Source: JBBIQS01 sp037442205
GTDB lineage: Bacteria > Myxococcota > Myxococcia > Myxococcales > UBA5297
Assembly (NCBI GenBank): GCA_037442205.1
Contig: JBBIQS010000139.1
Span: 1 to 11,606 of the forward strand
DNA length: 11,606 bases
Reading direction: 5' to 3'
Below, one piece after another: positions 1-7,960 of the stretch. Both the position numbers and the translations under genes were made by a program. The stretch's first letter is position 1; the number at the start of each line of letters is the position of its first letter. A model generated the notes under the pieces. That model was not told the DNA's origin and searched no databases. It worked only from the letters and a program-made list of their open reading frames with translations.

Positions 1-52
1 CTGCGCGCTCATATGAAGGGCCGGGGTTCCGCGGACCAGAAAGCCATCTGAT

Positions 53-787
53 TCAGCTTCCGCCGCCGGCCGCCGCCTCATCCACCAGCCACACCACCTC
101 GCCCGCCTCCGGGCGGATGAGCTGGGCGGGGAACTGATTCGGATTCGGCGGCCCCTCGAGCACCGCCCGCAGGGCCGACGCCTTCGCCGCTCCTGAAACC
201 GCGAAGACGATCCGCCGCGCGCGGTTGATCGCAGGAGCGGTGAGCGTGACGCGGTCGAATCCCTCGCCGAGATCCGGCACAGCGACCACCTGCCGCTCCC
301 TCTCGCCGAGTGCGGCGGTGTGCGGCTTGAGCGAGGCGGTGTGCCCATCGGCGCCGAGCCCGAGCAGGATCAGATCGAAGCGCGGCGGCCCGCCGAATAG
401 CTGGAGCAACAGCGCCTCGTACTCGCGAGCGGCCTGCGCCGAATCCCCGCCGCAGCGGATGGGATGGACCTGCCCCGGCGGGATCGGCACCCGGTCCAGC
501 AGCGCCTCGCGCGCCATCCGCTCGTTGCTGCGCGGGTCGCTCGGCGGCACGCAGCGCTCGTCGCCCCAGAAGATGTGGACCCGGTCCCAGGCAACGCGCT
601 CCCGCCACGGCGGCGAGGCCAGCAACTGGTAGGCGCGCCGCGGAGTGCTCCCTCCAGCCAGCGCCACGGAGGCGCCCTCGACTCCGGGCCTGCGGCCCTC
701 CGCTCGGGCTGACCGGAGCACGACCTCGACGAACACCTCCGCGACCGCGGCGCTCACAGCGTCCAAGCCGGGGAAAACCCTGATCAT
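53..787 (-). CDS. pgl: 6-phosphogluconolactonase, last gene of the pentose phosphate operon
   Basis: Cytosolic enzyme that hydrolyses 6-phosphogluconolactone, the Zwf product, to 6-phosphogluconate, the Gnd substrate. The 244-aa product has the usual length for the NagB/Pgl-type family. Visible motifs are AGGSTPR at residues 44-50 (phosphate-binding loop), FWGDERCVPP at 73-82, SNER at 87-90 and GLGADGHTASL at 143-153, which carries the catalytic His of the GxDGHT signature. FPAQLIRP near 219-226 matches the conserved C-terminal region. The frame is open upstream, but ATG at 787 gives the normal family N-terminus and lies 2 bp after the zwf stop; the upstream part overlaps zwf and is not used. 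The Shine-Dalgarno is weak, so translation probably depends on coupling to zwf. No convincing terminator is visible in the 52 bp that follow, so the operon may continue beyond the window. The function is secure from motifs plus context. Confidence 0.96.
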   Translation of the reverse strand: MIRVFPGLDAVSAAVAEVFVEVVLRSARAEGRRPGVEGASVALAGGSTPRRAYQLLASPPWRERVAWDRVHIFWGDERCVPPSDPRSNERMAREALLDRVPIPPGQVHPIRCGGDSAQAAREYEALLLQLFGGPPRFDLILLGLGADGHTASLKPHTAALGERERQVVAVPDLGEGFDRVTLTAPAINRARRIVFAVSGAAKASALRAVLEGPPNPNQFPAQLIRPEAGEVVWLVDEAAAGGGS

Positions 788-789
788 TC

Positions 790-2313
790 TCAGTACCGTC
801 TCAGCTGCCCCTCGACGTCCGGGAGCAGCCAGCTGCCGGCCTCCTGCGCCAGCAGACCCTGGGCGGTTTCCGGTCCCCACAGGCCGGCCGGATAGTTGGG
901 GAAGTCCATCGGCGCCAGCCGCGCCCAGCCCTCCAGCACTGGAGTGATCACCGACCAGGCGGCATCCACCTGGTCGGCGCGCATGAAGAGCGTGGCGTCG
1001 CCGAGCATGATGTCCAGGAGCAGGGTCTCGTAGGCGTCCGGCGGCCGGGACTTGAAGGCCTCGCGGTAGCTGAAGTGCATCTCCACCGGGCTCAAATGCA
1101 TGGTCAGCCCGGGCAGCTTCCCCTGGAACCTGAGGACGATGCTCTCGTCGGGCTGGATGCGCACCACCAGCCGGTTGGGGCGCCAGTCGGTGAGCGCGCT
1201 GGCGGGGAAGGCCTGGTGCGGTACCGGGCGGAAGATGATCGACGCCTCCGAGACCCGCGTCGGCAGTCGCTTGCCGGTGCGCAGGTAGAAGGGCACTCCG
1301 TGCCAGCGCCAGTTGTCCACGTAGAGCTTGAGCGCGGCGAAGGTCTCGGTGCTCGACTCGGGATCGACGTCGGGCTCCTCGCGGTAGCCCGGCACCCGCT
1401 CGCCTTGGATCCAGCCCGGCCCGTACTGCCCGCGCACCGCGAACCGATGGACCTCGTCCGGCTTGATCGGCCGCATCGCGTGCAGCACGTCGGTCTTGCG
1501 GTTGCGGATCTCCTCGGCCTCGAACGAAACCGGCGGCTCCATCGCCAGCAGGCAGAGCAGCTGCAGCAGGTGGTTCTGGATCATGTCCCGTAGCGCGCCG
1601 GCCTGGTCGTAGTAGCGGCCCCGGTGCTCGATGCCCACCGTCTCGGCCACCGTCACCTGCACCTGCTCGATGTACCGCCGGTCCCAGATCGGCTCGAACA
1701 GCGCGTTGGCAAACCGGAACGCCAGCAGGTTCTGCACCGTCTCCTTTCCCAGGTAGTGGTCGATTCGGAAGATCTGCCCCTCGTCGAAGGTGCCGCGCAG
1801 CAGCACGTCCAGCGCCCGGGCCGAGGCCAGGTCACGGCCGAAGGGCTTCTCGACCACGATCCGCGTCGCCGCCCCTCCGTGCGCCAGGCCGGTCTCGCGG
1901 ATCTGGCGGACGATGGGCTCGAAAGCCATGGGCGGAACGGCCAGATAGAACACTCGCACCGCCGGTGCTCCCCACTCCTTCTCCAGGGCCTCGAACCGGG
2001 CGGCCAGCGCCCGGTAGCACTCCGCCGCGCCGAACTCTCCTTTCTGCAAGGTGAGCTGGCGCACGAAGTTGTCCCAGACCACGGCGGTGGTGGCGCCGCG
2101 CTGCGAGAACTCGTCCACGCCCTCGCGCAGCCGCTGCCGCCAGTCCTCCTCGCGCCGCCCCTTGCGGTCCAGGCCGATCACCGCGAAGCGCTCCGGCAGC
2201 GCGCGGTCCAGCTTGAGCGCATGCAGCGCCGGCACCAGCTTGCGCCAGGTCAGGTCCCCGCCGGCTCCGAAGATCACCAGCGCGGTCGGCGGCGGCAGGA
2301 TCTCGGTCAGCAC
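790..2313 (-). CDS. zwf: Glucose-6-phosphate 1-dehydrogenase
   Basis: Cytosolic enzyme that oxidises glucose 6-phosphate to 6-phosphogluconolactone with reduction of NAD(P)+; it is the entry step of the oxidative pentose phosphate pathway. At 507 aa it has the standard bacterial length. The N-terminal dinucleotide-binding motif is GAGGDLTWRK (residues 16-25; family consensus GxxGDLxxRK). EKPFGRD is at 155-161, the substrate-binding signature RIDHYLGKE at 183-191, and the catalytic His is in QNHLLQ (246-251). FYLRTGKRL (342-350) supplies substrate-contacting lysine and arginine. The start is GTG at 2313, preceded by GAGGAGGG seven bases upstream; this Shine-Dalgarno overlaps the gnd stop codon (TGAGGAGG), which suggests coupled translation. 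The gap to gnd is 12 bp and to pgl 2 bp. Cofactor preference cannot be settled from the sequence alone. Confidence 0.97.
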   Translation of the reverse strand: MLTEILPPPTALVIFGAGGDLTWRKLVPALHALKLDRALPERFAVIGLDRKGRREEDWRQRLREGVDEFSQRGATTAVVWDNFVRQLTLQKGEFGAAECYRALAARFEALEKEWGAPAVRVFYLAVPPMAFEPIVRQIRETGLAHGGAATRIVVEKPFGRDLASARALDVLLRGTFDEGQIFRIDHYLGKETVQNLLAFRFANALFEPIWDRRYIEQVQVTVAETVGIEHRGRYYDQAGALRDMIQNHLLQLLCLLAMEPPVSFEAEEIRNRKTDVLHAMRPIKPDEVHRFAVRGQYGPGWIQGERVPGYREEPDVDPESSTETFAALKLYVDNWRWHGVPFYLRTGKRLPTRVSEASIIFRPVPHQAFPASALTDWRPNRLVVRIQPDESIVLRFQGKLPGLTMHLSPVEMHFSYREAFKSRPPDAYETLLLDIMLGDATLFMRADQVDAAWSVITPVLEGWARLAPMDFPNYPAGLWGPETAQGLLAQEAGSWLLPDVEGQLRRY

Positions 2314-2325
2314 CGGCGTCCCTCC

Positions 2326-3777
2326 TCAGCTCGGCGCCCAGTCGGTGTGGAAGGTGCCCGACTCGTCCACGCGCTCGTAGGTGTGGGCGCCGAAGTAGTC
2401 GCGCTGGGCCTGGATCAGGCTCGCCGGCAGCCGGGCGCTGCGGAACGCCTCCAGATAGCTCAGGCTGGCCATCAGCCCCGGGACCGGGATTTCCAGATTT
2501 ACCGCCAGCCGCACCGCCTCCCGCAGCGCCGGATGGTCCACGGTGAGCTGATCGCTGAGCGACTGATCCGCCAGCAAGCTGACCAGGCGCGGCTGGGCAC
2601 GGTAGGCGGCGCGGATTTTCTCCAGCAACCGCGAGCGGATGATGCAGCCGCCCCGCCAGATCCTCGCCACCTCGGAGAGCTGGAGCTGGTAGTCGTGCGC
2701 CAGCGAGGCCGCGCGCAGCAGCGCGAAGCCCTGGGCGAAGGTGAGCACCATCCCGGCGTGGAGCGCCCGCCGCAGCTGCTCGCCGGCGGTCGCCGGGGCC
2801 GACTGGGCCTGCGGCACGTGCGGCAGCGAGCTGCCCAGGATGCCGTGGATCTCCTCGCGCTCGGGCAGCGCCGAGAAGTCGCGCATCGAGACCGCGGCGT
2901 CGATGGTCGGCACCGGAATCTGGAGGTCCAGCGCCTCCTGCGAGGTCCACTGCCCGGTCCCCTTCTGGCGGGCCACGTCGCGAATCACCTCGACCATCGG
3001 CCGGCCGGTCCGCTCGTCGTTGCGCGAAAGGATGTCGGCGGTGATCTCCACCAGGTAGCCGCCGATGTCGGTGTCGCTCCAGTCGCCGAAGAGCTGGCTG
3101 ATGGCGAAGCTCGACAGCCTCAAGCCCCGCGAGGCCAGGTCGTAGATCTCGGCGATCAGCTCCATCAGCCCGTACTCGATGCCGTTGTGGACCATCTTCA
3201 CGTAGTGGCCGGCCCCGCCCGGGCCGAGCCAGGCGAGGCACGGCTCGCCGTCGACGCGGGCCGCGGCGGCTTCGAGCTGCGGGCGCACGCGGGCATAGGC
3301 CTCGCGCGGTCCGCCGGCCATCAGGCTGGCGCCTCGCCGGGCGCCGCTCTCGCCTCCGGAGACGCCCAGCCCAAGCAAGTGCAGGCCGCGCTCGGCCAGC
3401 ATCCGCCCCCGCCGGTCGGTGTCGGTGAAGTGCGAGTTGCCGGCGTCGATCACCACGTCTCCGCTGTCGAGCAGCGGGACCAGCTCCTCGAGCACCGCGT
3501 CCACCGCGTCGCCGGCCGGCAGGAAGAGCAGCAGCGTCCGCGGGCGGCGCACGAAGGTCGCCAGCTGCTTCGGGGTGCTGGGAAAGAGCAGGCTGCGTTG
3601 CCGCGCCTCGTGGGCCAGCGCCGCCTCCCGCGACGGATCCCGGTCGTAGCCGGCGACCGCGAAGCCGGCGTCCGACAGGTGGAGCAGCACGTTGCTGCCC
3701 ATCACCCCCAGCCCGACCACGCCCAGGTCGGCCCGGCCCAAGATCTGCTCGAAGACTCCCGACATCGAGGTCTGCAC
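2326..3777 (-). CDS. gnd: 6-phosphogluconate dehydrogenase, decarboxylating
   Basis: Cytosolic enzyme that oxidatively decarboxylates 6-phosphogluconate to ribulose 5-phosphate, the second NADPH-forming step of the oxidative branch. The 483-aa protein is the long (E. coli/eukaryote-like) form rather than the short 300-aa form. Visible features are the Rossmann motif GLGVMG (22-27), a YDRDPS segment (44-49) whose Arg suits NADP+, AGNSHFTDT (112-120), GVSGGESGARRGASLMAGG (138-156) and GHYVKMVHNGIEYG (190-203) with catalytic Lys194 and Glu201. The C-terminal all-helical domain has WRGGCIIR (374-381), QAQRDYFGAHTYERVD (456-471) and the substrate-binding tail GTFHTDW. GTG at 3777 is chosen because AAGGGGG lies a few bases upstream; the in-frame ATG four codons later lacks such a site. 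The gene starts 25 bp after tal and ends 12 bp before zwf. Confidence 0.97.
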   Translation of the reverse strand: MQTSMSGVFEQILGRADLGVVGLGVMGSNVLLHLSDAGFAVAGYDRDPSREAALAHEARQRSLLFPSTPKQLATFVRRPRTLLLFLPAGDAVDAVLEELVPLLDSGDVVIDAGNSHFTDTDRRGRMLAERGLHLLGLGVSGGESGARRGASLMAGGPREAYARVRPQLEAAAARVDGEPCLAWLGPGGAGHYVKMVHNGIEYGLMELIAEIYDLASRGLRLSSFAISQLFGDWSDTDIGGYLVEITADILSRNDERTGRPMVEVIRDVARQKGTGQWTSQEALDLQIPVPTIDAAVSMRDFSALPEREEIHGILGSSLPHVPQAQSAPATAGEQLRRALHAGMVLTFAQGFALLRAASLAHDYQLQLSEVARIWRGGCIIRSRLLEKIRAAYRAQPRLVSLLADQSLSDQLTVDHPALREAVRLAVNLEIPVPGLMASLSYLEAFRSARLPASLIQAQRDYFGAHTYERVDESGTFHTDWAPS

Positions 3778-3802
3778 GGCGGCCCCCTTGAGGCTTCCCG
3801 GC

Positions 3803-4981
3803 TCACCCTCTGTGCGCGCCCGGCATCTCCTGCTGGGCAGCGGGCCTGGGCGGCGCTCCCAGCTCCGCCGCCCGCCGCTGCTCCAGGGTGGAGATCAGCT
3901 TGTCGTAGGCCTTGCTGAACTTGGTCACCCCCTCGTCCTCCAGTTGCTGGGTGGCCTGGTCGAGGTCGAGCCCGACGTCCTTGAGCTGGTTCAAGGTCTG
4001 GCGGGCGCGCTCCAGGTCCTGCTCCAGCCGATCGGCCGGCTGGCCGTGGTTGCGATAGGCCTCGAAGGTCTCCAGCGGCACGGTGTTGATGGTGTCCCGG
4101 CCGATCAGCGGCTCGACGTACTTGAGGTCGGGGTAAGCCGGGTTCTTGGTGCTGGTGCTGGCCCACAGCAGCCGCTGGACGCGCGCCCCCTGGTCGGCCA
4201 GCCGGTGAAAGCGCTCGTGGTCGAAGATGCGCTTGTAGATCTGGTAGGCGACCTTGGCGCTGGCGATGGCCACCTCGCCGTGCAGCCGCCCGGCGAGCTC
4301 GGTCCGCGGCCCGCCGCCGCGCATGATCCGCTCGAGCTGCGGGTCGAGCAGGGTGTCGATTCGACTGAGGAAGAAGCTGGCCACCGAGGCGATGCGCTCC
4401 AGCGGCTGGCGGGCGGCTGCGCGCTTCTCCAGGCCGGTGAGATAGGCGTCGGCGACCTCCTGGTAGCGCGGCAGCCCGAAGAGCAGGGTGATGTTGACGT
4501 TGATCCCCTCGGCGATCAGCCGGGAAATGGCGGGCAGCCCCTCGGCGGTGGCCGGGATCTTGATCATCAGGTTCGGCCGGCGGACCTCGGACCAGAAGCG
4601 GCGGGCCTCGGCGACGCTGCCCTCGGTGTCGTGGGCGAGGTAGGGCGAGACTTCCAGGCTGACGAAGCCGTCGCGGCCCTCGAGGCGATCATAGGTCGGG
4701 CGGAAGGCATCGGCGGCCTGCTGGATGTCCTCGATGGCGAGGGCGTCGAAGATCTTCTGGGCGTTCTTTCCCTGGTGCGCCAGCGCGCGCACCGCCTCGT
4801 CGTAGTCGTGGGTCTCGACGATGGCCTTCTCGAAGATCGAAGGGTTGGAGGTCACCCCGCACAGCGCGTCCTCGACGATCCAGCGCGCCAGCTCGCCGGA
4901 GACCGTGCAGCCGCGGCGGATGAAGTCCATCCACAGGCTCTGCCCGAAGCTGCGCAGTCCGATCAGTGGATTGACGCCCAT
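3803..4981 (-). CDS. tal: Transaldolase
   Basis: Cytosolic non-oxidative pentose phosphate enzyme that moves a dihydroxyacetone unit from sedoheptulose 7-phosphate to glyceraldehyde 3-phosphate. The 392-aa product matches the longer bacterial transaldolase subfamily that has GVTSNPSIFEKAI near the N-terminus (42-54). The Schiff-base lysine is Lys141 in NLMIKIPAT, followed by GINVNITLLF (159-168) and WASTSTKNPAYPD (273-285). The last ~20 residues are a Pro/Ala-rich tail without recognisable function. There is no fused glucose-6-phosphate isomerase domain, which some members of this subfamily carry. The frame is open for almost 600 bp upstream inside rpiB and tkt, but ATG at 4981 fits the family N-terminus and follows a strong GGAGGGG Shine-Dalgarno. 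The start overlaps the rpiB end by 19 bp, pointing to coupled translation. Confidence 0.95.
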   Translation of the reverse strand: MGVNPLIGLRSFGQSLWMDFIRRGCTVSGELARWIVEDALCGVTSNPSIFEKAIVETHDYDEAVRALAHQGKNAQKIFDALAIEDIQQAADAFRPTYDRLEGRDGFVSLEVSPYLAHDTEGSVAEARRFWSEVRRPNLMIKIPATAEGLPAISRLIAEGINVNITLLFGLPRYQEVADAYLTGLEKRAAARQPLERIASVASFFLSRIDTLLDPQLERIMRGGGPRTELAGRLHGEVAIASAKVAYQIYKRIFDHERFHRLADQGARVQRLLWASTSTKNPAYPDLKYVEPLIGRDTINTVPLETFEAYRNHGQPADRLEQDLERARQTLNQLKDVGLDLDQATQQLEDEGVTKFSKAYDKLISTLEQRRAAELGAPPRPAAQQEMPGAHRG

Positions 4982-5436
4982 GAGGCGGCCCTCCCCTCCT
5001 CCAACCTGGCCACCTGCGCCAGCCGGCGCCGGTAGCGCTCGATGCCGCGAAAGCGGGCCGACAGGAACGCATGGGCCAGCTCGAAGGCGACGCGATCGCC
5101 GACCACGTGCCCGCCGAGGCTGATCAGGTTCATGTCGTCGTCCTCGACTCCCTGGTGCGCGGAGAAGACGTCGTGGATCAGCGCCGCGCGCACCCCGGGG
5201 ATCTTGTTGGCGGCCACCGAGGCCCCCACCCCGCTGCCGCACACCGCGATCCCGCGCTCCACCGCGCGCTGGGCCACCGCCCGGGCCAACGGGACGACGA
5301 AGCGCGGATAGTCGTCGTCCGGGACCAGCTGGTGGTTGCCGAAGTCCACCACCTCGTATCCGGCGTCCCGGAGCAGCGGCACCAGCTCCTCCTTGAGGCG
5401 GAAGCCGGCATGGTCCGCGGCGATGCCGACGCGCAT
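4963..5436 (-). CDS. rpiB: Ribose-5-phosphate isomerase B (RpiB/LacA family)
   Basis: Interconverts ribulose 5-phosphate and ribose 5-phosphate, linking the Gnd product to transketolase. The 157-aa protein is about ten residues longer than usual. Visible motifs are AADHAG (6-11), the DDYPRF segment (41-46), and CGSGVGASVAANKIPGVRAA (66-85), whose Cys66 corresponds to the catalytic base of the family. DDDMNLISLGG (99-109) matches the conserved region preceding the C-terminal helices. The start ATG shares one base with the tkt stop (TGATG), and a GAGGGGG ribosome binding site lies inside the tkt end, so translation is probably coupled. The C-terminal extension overlaps the start of tal by 19 bp and contains its Shine-Dalgarno. 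LacA/LacB-type isomerases are related, but the operon context makes RpiB the clear choice. Confidence 0.95.
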   Translation of the reverse strand: MRVGIAADHAGFRLKEELVPLLRDAGYEVVDFGNHQLVPDDDYPRFVVPLARAVAQRAVERGIAVCGSGVGASVAANKIPGVRAALIHDVFSAHQGVEDDDMNLISLGGHVVGDRVAFELAHAFLSARFRGIERYRRRLAQVARLEEGRAASWASIH

Positions 5437-7526
5437 CAGGCCCCCTCGCGCTCCAGCAAGCGCAGCGCCCGGGCCACCACGTTGTCCACGGTAAAGCCGA
5501 AGTGGGCCAACACCTCGCTCCCCGGCGCCGAGGCGCCGAACCGATCCACCCCGAGGACGTCCCCGCGATCACCAACCCATTTCGCCCAGCCCTGCGGCGA
5601 GCCGGCCTCGATGGACAGTCGAGCCGGCACGCTCGGCGGCAGCACCGAGTCGCGGTAGGAGCCGGGCTGCGATTCGAACAGCTCCCAGCTCGGCATGGAG
5701 ATCACGCGCGCCGGCACTCCCCTTCTGTCGAGCTCGGCCTGGGCCGAGAGCGCCAGCGACACCTCCGAGCCGCTGGCGATGAGCAGCAGCTTCGGCGCGC
5801 CGCCCTTGGCCTCGGCCAGCACGTAGGCGCCTTTCCTCAGGTTCTCGGCCGCGGCATATGACGTGCGATCGAGGGTCGGAACCGACTGGCGAGTCAGCAC
5901 CAGCGCCGTCGGGTGGTCGCGGGCGGCGACAGCCACCTGCCAGGCCTGGGCGGTCTCGTTGGCGTCGCAGGGGCGCAGCACCACCAGCCCCGGGATCGCG
6001 CGCAGGTTCGCCAGCTGTTCGACCGGCTGGTGCGTTGGCCCATCCTGGCCCAGCCCGATGCTGTCGTGGGTGAAGACGTAGATCGTCCCCAGCCGCATCA
6101 TCGAGGCCAGTCGCATCGGCGGGCGCAGGTAGTCGGAGAAGAGGAGGAAGGTCGCGGCGTAGGGAATGACCCCGCCGTGGGCCGCCAGGCCGTTGGTGAT
6201 CGCGCCCATGGCGTGCTCGCGGACGCCGAAGTGCAGGTTGCGCCCGGCGTAGCTCCAGCCGCCGCCGGCCGAGCCCTGCATGTCGCCGCCGCTCTCGGCG
6301 CGGCTCTGGAAGTCCCCCGCGCCCTCGATCGCGCTGTCGGTCGAGGGGTTCAGATCGCCGGAGCCGCCGATCATCTCCGGCACCCGCGCGGCGATGAAGT
6401 CCAGCACCTCCCCGGAGGCGTTGCGGGTGGCGAGCCCCTTGGCATCCGGCGGGAAGGAGGGCAGCTCCTCGTCCCATCCCTCGAGCAGCTCGCCGCGGAT
6501 CACCCGCTCCAGCTCGCGGCCGAGGTTGGAGTCGACCCGCCACAGCGACTCCTTCTCCCGGTTCCAGGACTCCTGGGCCTTGCGCCCCTTGTCGAGCGCC
6601 TTGCGAAAATGGGCGCGCGCCGCCTCGGGGACGAAGAACGCCGGCTCCACCGGCCAGCCCAACCGCTCCTTGGTCGCTCGAACTTCGTCGGCGCCGAGCG
6701 GAGAGCCGTGGGCCTCGAAGCTGTCCTGCTTGCGCGGCGCGCCGTAGCCCAGGTGCGTGCGCACCAGGATCAGCGATGGCCGCGCGAGCTCGGCGCGCGC
6801 CTCGCGCAGGGCCCGATCGATCAGCTCGAGGTCGTTGCCGTCCTCGACGGTGAGCGTCTGCCAGCCGTAGGCGCCGAACCGGCGGGCGACGTCCTCGGTG
6901 AAGGAGGCGTGGGTGCTCTCCGAGAGAGTGACGCGGTTGTTGTCGTAGAAGCAGACGAGCTTGCCCAGCTTGAGGTGGCCGGCCAGCGAGGCGGCCTCGG
7001 AGGAGACGCCCTCCATCAGATCGCCGTCGCTGGCCAGGGCATAGGTGAAGTGGTCGATGACCTTGGCGCCCTCGCGGTTGTAGCGGGCGGCGAGGTGGGC
7101 CTCGGCGATGGCCATCCCCACCGAGTTGCCGAACCCCTGGCCGAGCGGACCGGTGGTCACCTCGACGCCCGGCGTCTTGCCTCGCTCGGGATGCCCAGGG
7201 GTCCGGCTCTCCCATTGGCGGAAGCGCTGCAGCTCCTCGAGCGACAGGTCGTAGCCGGTGAGGTGGAGCAGGCTGTAGAGGAGCATCGAGCCGTGGCCGG
7301 CGGAGAGCACGAAGCGGTCGCGGTCGAACCACTTCGGGTCGGCCGGGTTGTGCTTGAGGAAGCGGGTGAAGAGCACGTAGGCCATCGGGGCCGCGCCCAG
7401 CGGCAGGCCGGGGTGGCCGCTCTTCGCCTTCTCGACCGCGTCCACCGACAGGAAGCGGATGGCGTTGACGCACAGCTGGTCGAGCTCGCGCTGCGACGAC
7501 GGCGCACCCTGCGCGGTGATGGCCAT
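5436..7526 (-). CDS. tkt: Transketolase, first gene of the pentose phosphate operon
   Basis: Thiamine-diphosphate enzyme that transfers two-carbon ketol units between pentose and triose/tetrose phosphates. The 696-aa product is of normal length. Visible features are SGHPGLPLGAAPMAY (36-50), AGHGSMLLYSLLHL (76-89), GPLGQGFGNSVGMA (126-139), the cofactor Mg-binding region SDGDLMEGVSSEAASLAGH (166-184) through YDNN (194-197), and GVREHAMG (434-441) with the catalytic Glu437. QDGPTHQP lies at 494-501. The frame stays open to 7907, but ATG at 7526 is preferred: AGAGGAGGG lies ten bases upstream, the family's conserved N-terminus begins about 15 residues later, and the related second copy of the leader (9972-10172) carries a frame-breaking 1-bp indel upstream of this ATG, as expected for non-coding sequence. 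The first 15 residues (MAITAQGAPSSQREL) are also present in that copy. Confidence 0.97.
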   Translation of the reverse strand: MAITAQGAPSSQRELDQLCVNAIRFLSVDAVEKAKSGHPGLPLGAAPMAYVLFTRFLKHNPADPKWFDRDRFVLSAGHGSMLLYSLLHLTGYDLSLEELQRFRQWESRTPGHPERGKTPGVEVTTGPLGQGFGNSVGMAIAEAHLAARYNREGAKVIDHFTYALASDGDLMEGVSSEAASLAGHLKLGKLVCFYDNNRVTLSESTHASFTEDVARRFGAYGWQTLTVEDGNDLELIDRALREARAELARPSLILVRTHLGYGAPRKQDSFEAHGSPLGADEVRATKERLGWPVEPAFFVPEAARAHFRKALDKGRKAQESWNREKESLWRVDSNLGRELERVIRGELLEGWDEELPSFPPDAKGLATRNASGEVLDFIAARVPEMIGGSGDLNPSTDSAIEGAGDFQSRAESGGDMQGSAGGGWSYAGRNLHFGVREHAMGAITNGLAAHGGVIPYAATFLLFSDYLRPPMRLASMMRLGTIYVFTHDSIGLGQDGPTHQPVEQLANLRAIPGLVVLRPCDANETAQAWQVAVAARDHPTALVLTRQSVPTLDRTSYAAAENLRKGAYVLAEAKGGAPKLLLIASGSEVSLALSAQAELDRRGVPARVISMPSWELFESQPGSYRDSVLPPSVPARLSIEAGSPQGWAKWVGDRGDVLGVDRFGASAPGSEVLAHFGFTVDNVVARALRLLEREGA

Positions 7527-7680
7527 CCGGTCAGAGCCCTCCTCTTGCGTCAGCCGGGCACTCGATAGCTCCTCTCGAGCGCCTGAGCTGTACGCCCCTT
7601 CCCGTTCGCCAGCGAGGCAAAGCGCCTGCTTTTCCTCACTGTTTTCAAACCTGCGGTGCGCGGGCGGGGATCGCCAACCG
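7481..7680 (-). repeat. 200-bp direct repeat, copy A: tkt leader plus first 15 tkt codons
   Basis: This segment aligns with 9972-10172 in the same orientation, with ten differences including one single-base indel (about 95% identity by eye). It covers the tkt 5' leader, ribosome binding site, start codon and first 15 codons. A 70-bp core (7601-7670) is identical in both copies, and so are the 46 bp covering the start of the coding region (7481-7526). Differences cluster just upstream of the ATG. One edge lies at the palindrome CGAGCTCG inside tkt; there are no terminal inverted repeats and no transposase, so it does not look like an insertion sequence. It may be a tandem-type duplication or a dispersed leader element. 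Confidence 0.9.
7557..7583 (-). promoter_or_regulatory. Candidate RNA hairpin in the tkt leader
   Basis: In the minus-strand transcript a 9-bp stem (GGCGCUCGA with UCGAGUGCC) closes a 9-nt loop GAGGAGCUA. The stem ends about 11 nt upstream of the tkt Shine-Dalgarno (7537-7545). The second repeat copy (10049-10075) forms the same stem, with A-U replacing the single G-U pair. The loop itself carries a Shine-Dalgarno-like GAGGAG. A role in controlling tkt translation or transcript stability is inference. A second, bulged stem-loop (plus coordinates 7611-7630) lies in the invariant core upstream. Confidence 0.5.
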
Positions 7681-7716
7681 ATTCCTGCATTCGTCCGGCG
7701 AAGAGCGCCTGGGAGC

Positions 7717-7733
7717 GCCGGCGTCTCGCCGGC
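7717..7733. repeat. Short perfect palindrome (REP-like hairpin)
   Basis: GCCGGCG and CGCCGGC flank a 3-base spacer TCT, giving a perfect 7-bp GC-rich stem. It resembles short interspersed palindromes of high-GC genomes. Only one copy is seen in this window, so membership in a repeat family is unproven. Confidence 0.4.
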
Positions 7734-7960
7734 CGCGTCGGGCGTACGACGACTCGCCAGCCGAGCCCCGCCCGGCTTCATCGACGCGCGAGCGAAGAGA
7801 TCTCGCGCGGCGCCTCTTCCAGCCGCGATCAAGCCGGCCCAATCCTCGTCGAGAGATTCCGCCCGCCTTCTCGCACCTCGCGCCGCAGCCGGCGGCTCGC
7901 AGGCCAAGAAGGCAGAAGCAGAACAACCCTAGGCCATCAATCGCGAGCAGCTGGCAAAGA

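Noticed and set aside
1..12. Possible start (ATG at 12, minus strand) of a further operon gene
   Set aside because: Only four codons are visible and no Shine-Dalgarno precedes it, so it cannot be supported.
1624..3918. Very long plus-strand frame (764 codons) opposite zwf and gnd
   Set aside because: Antisense shadow of GC-rich coding DNA; Arg/His/Gln/Val-rich translation without family features, while the minus strand carries canonical Zwf and Gnd.
7640..7655. TTGAAA on the minus strand as -35 of the tkt promoter
   Set aside because: No acceptable -10 hexamer at 16-18 bp spacing, although the area is identical in both repeat copies.
7527..7907. 127-residue N-terminal extension of the tkt frame
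   Set aside because: No transketolase similarity, sits upstream of a strong Shine-Dalgarno and the normal start, and the second copy of the leader has a frame-breaking indel, so it is non-coding.
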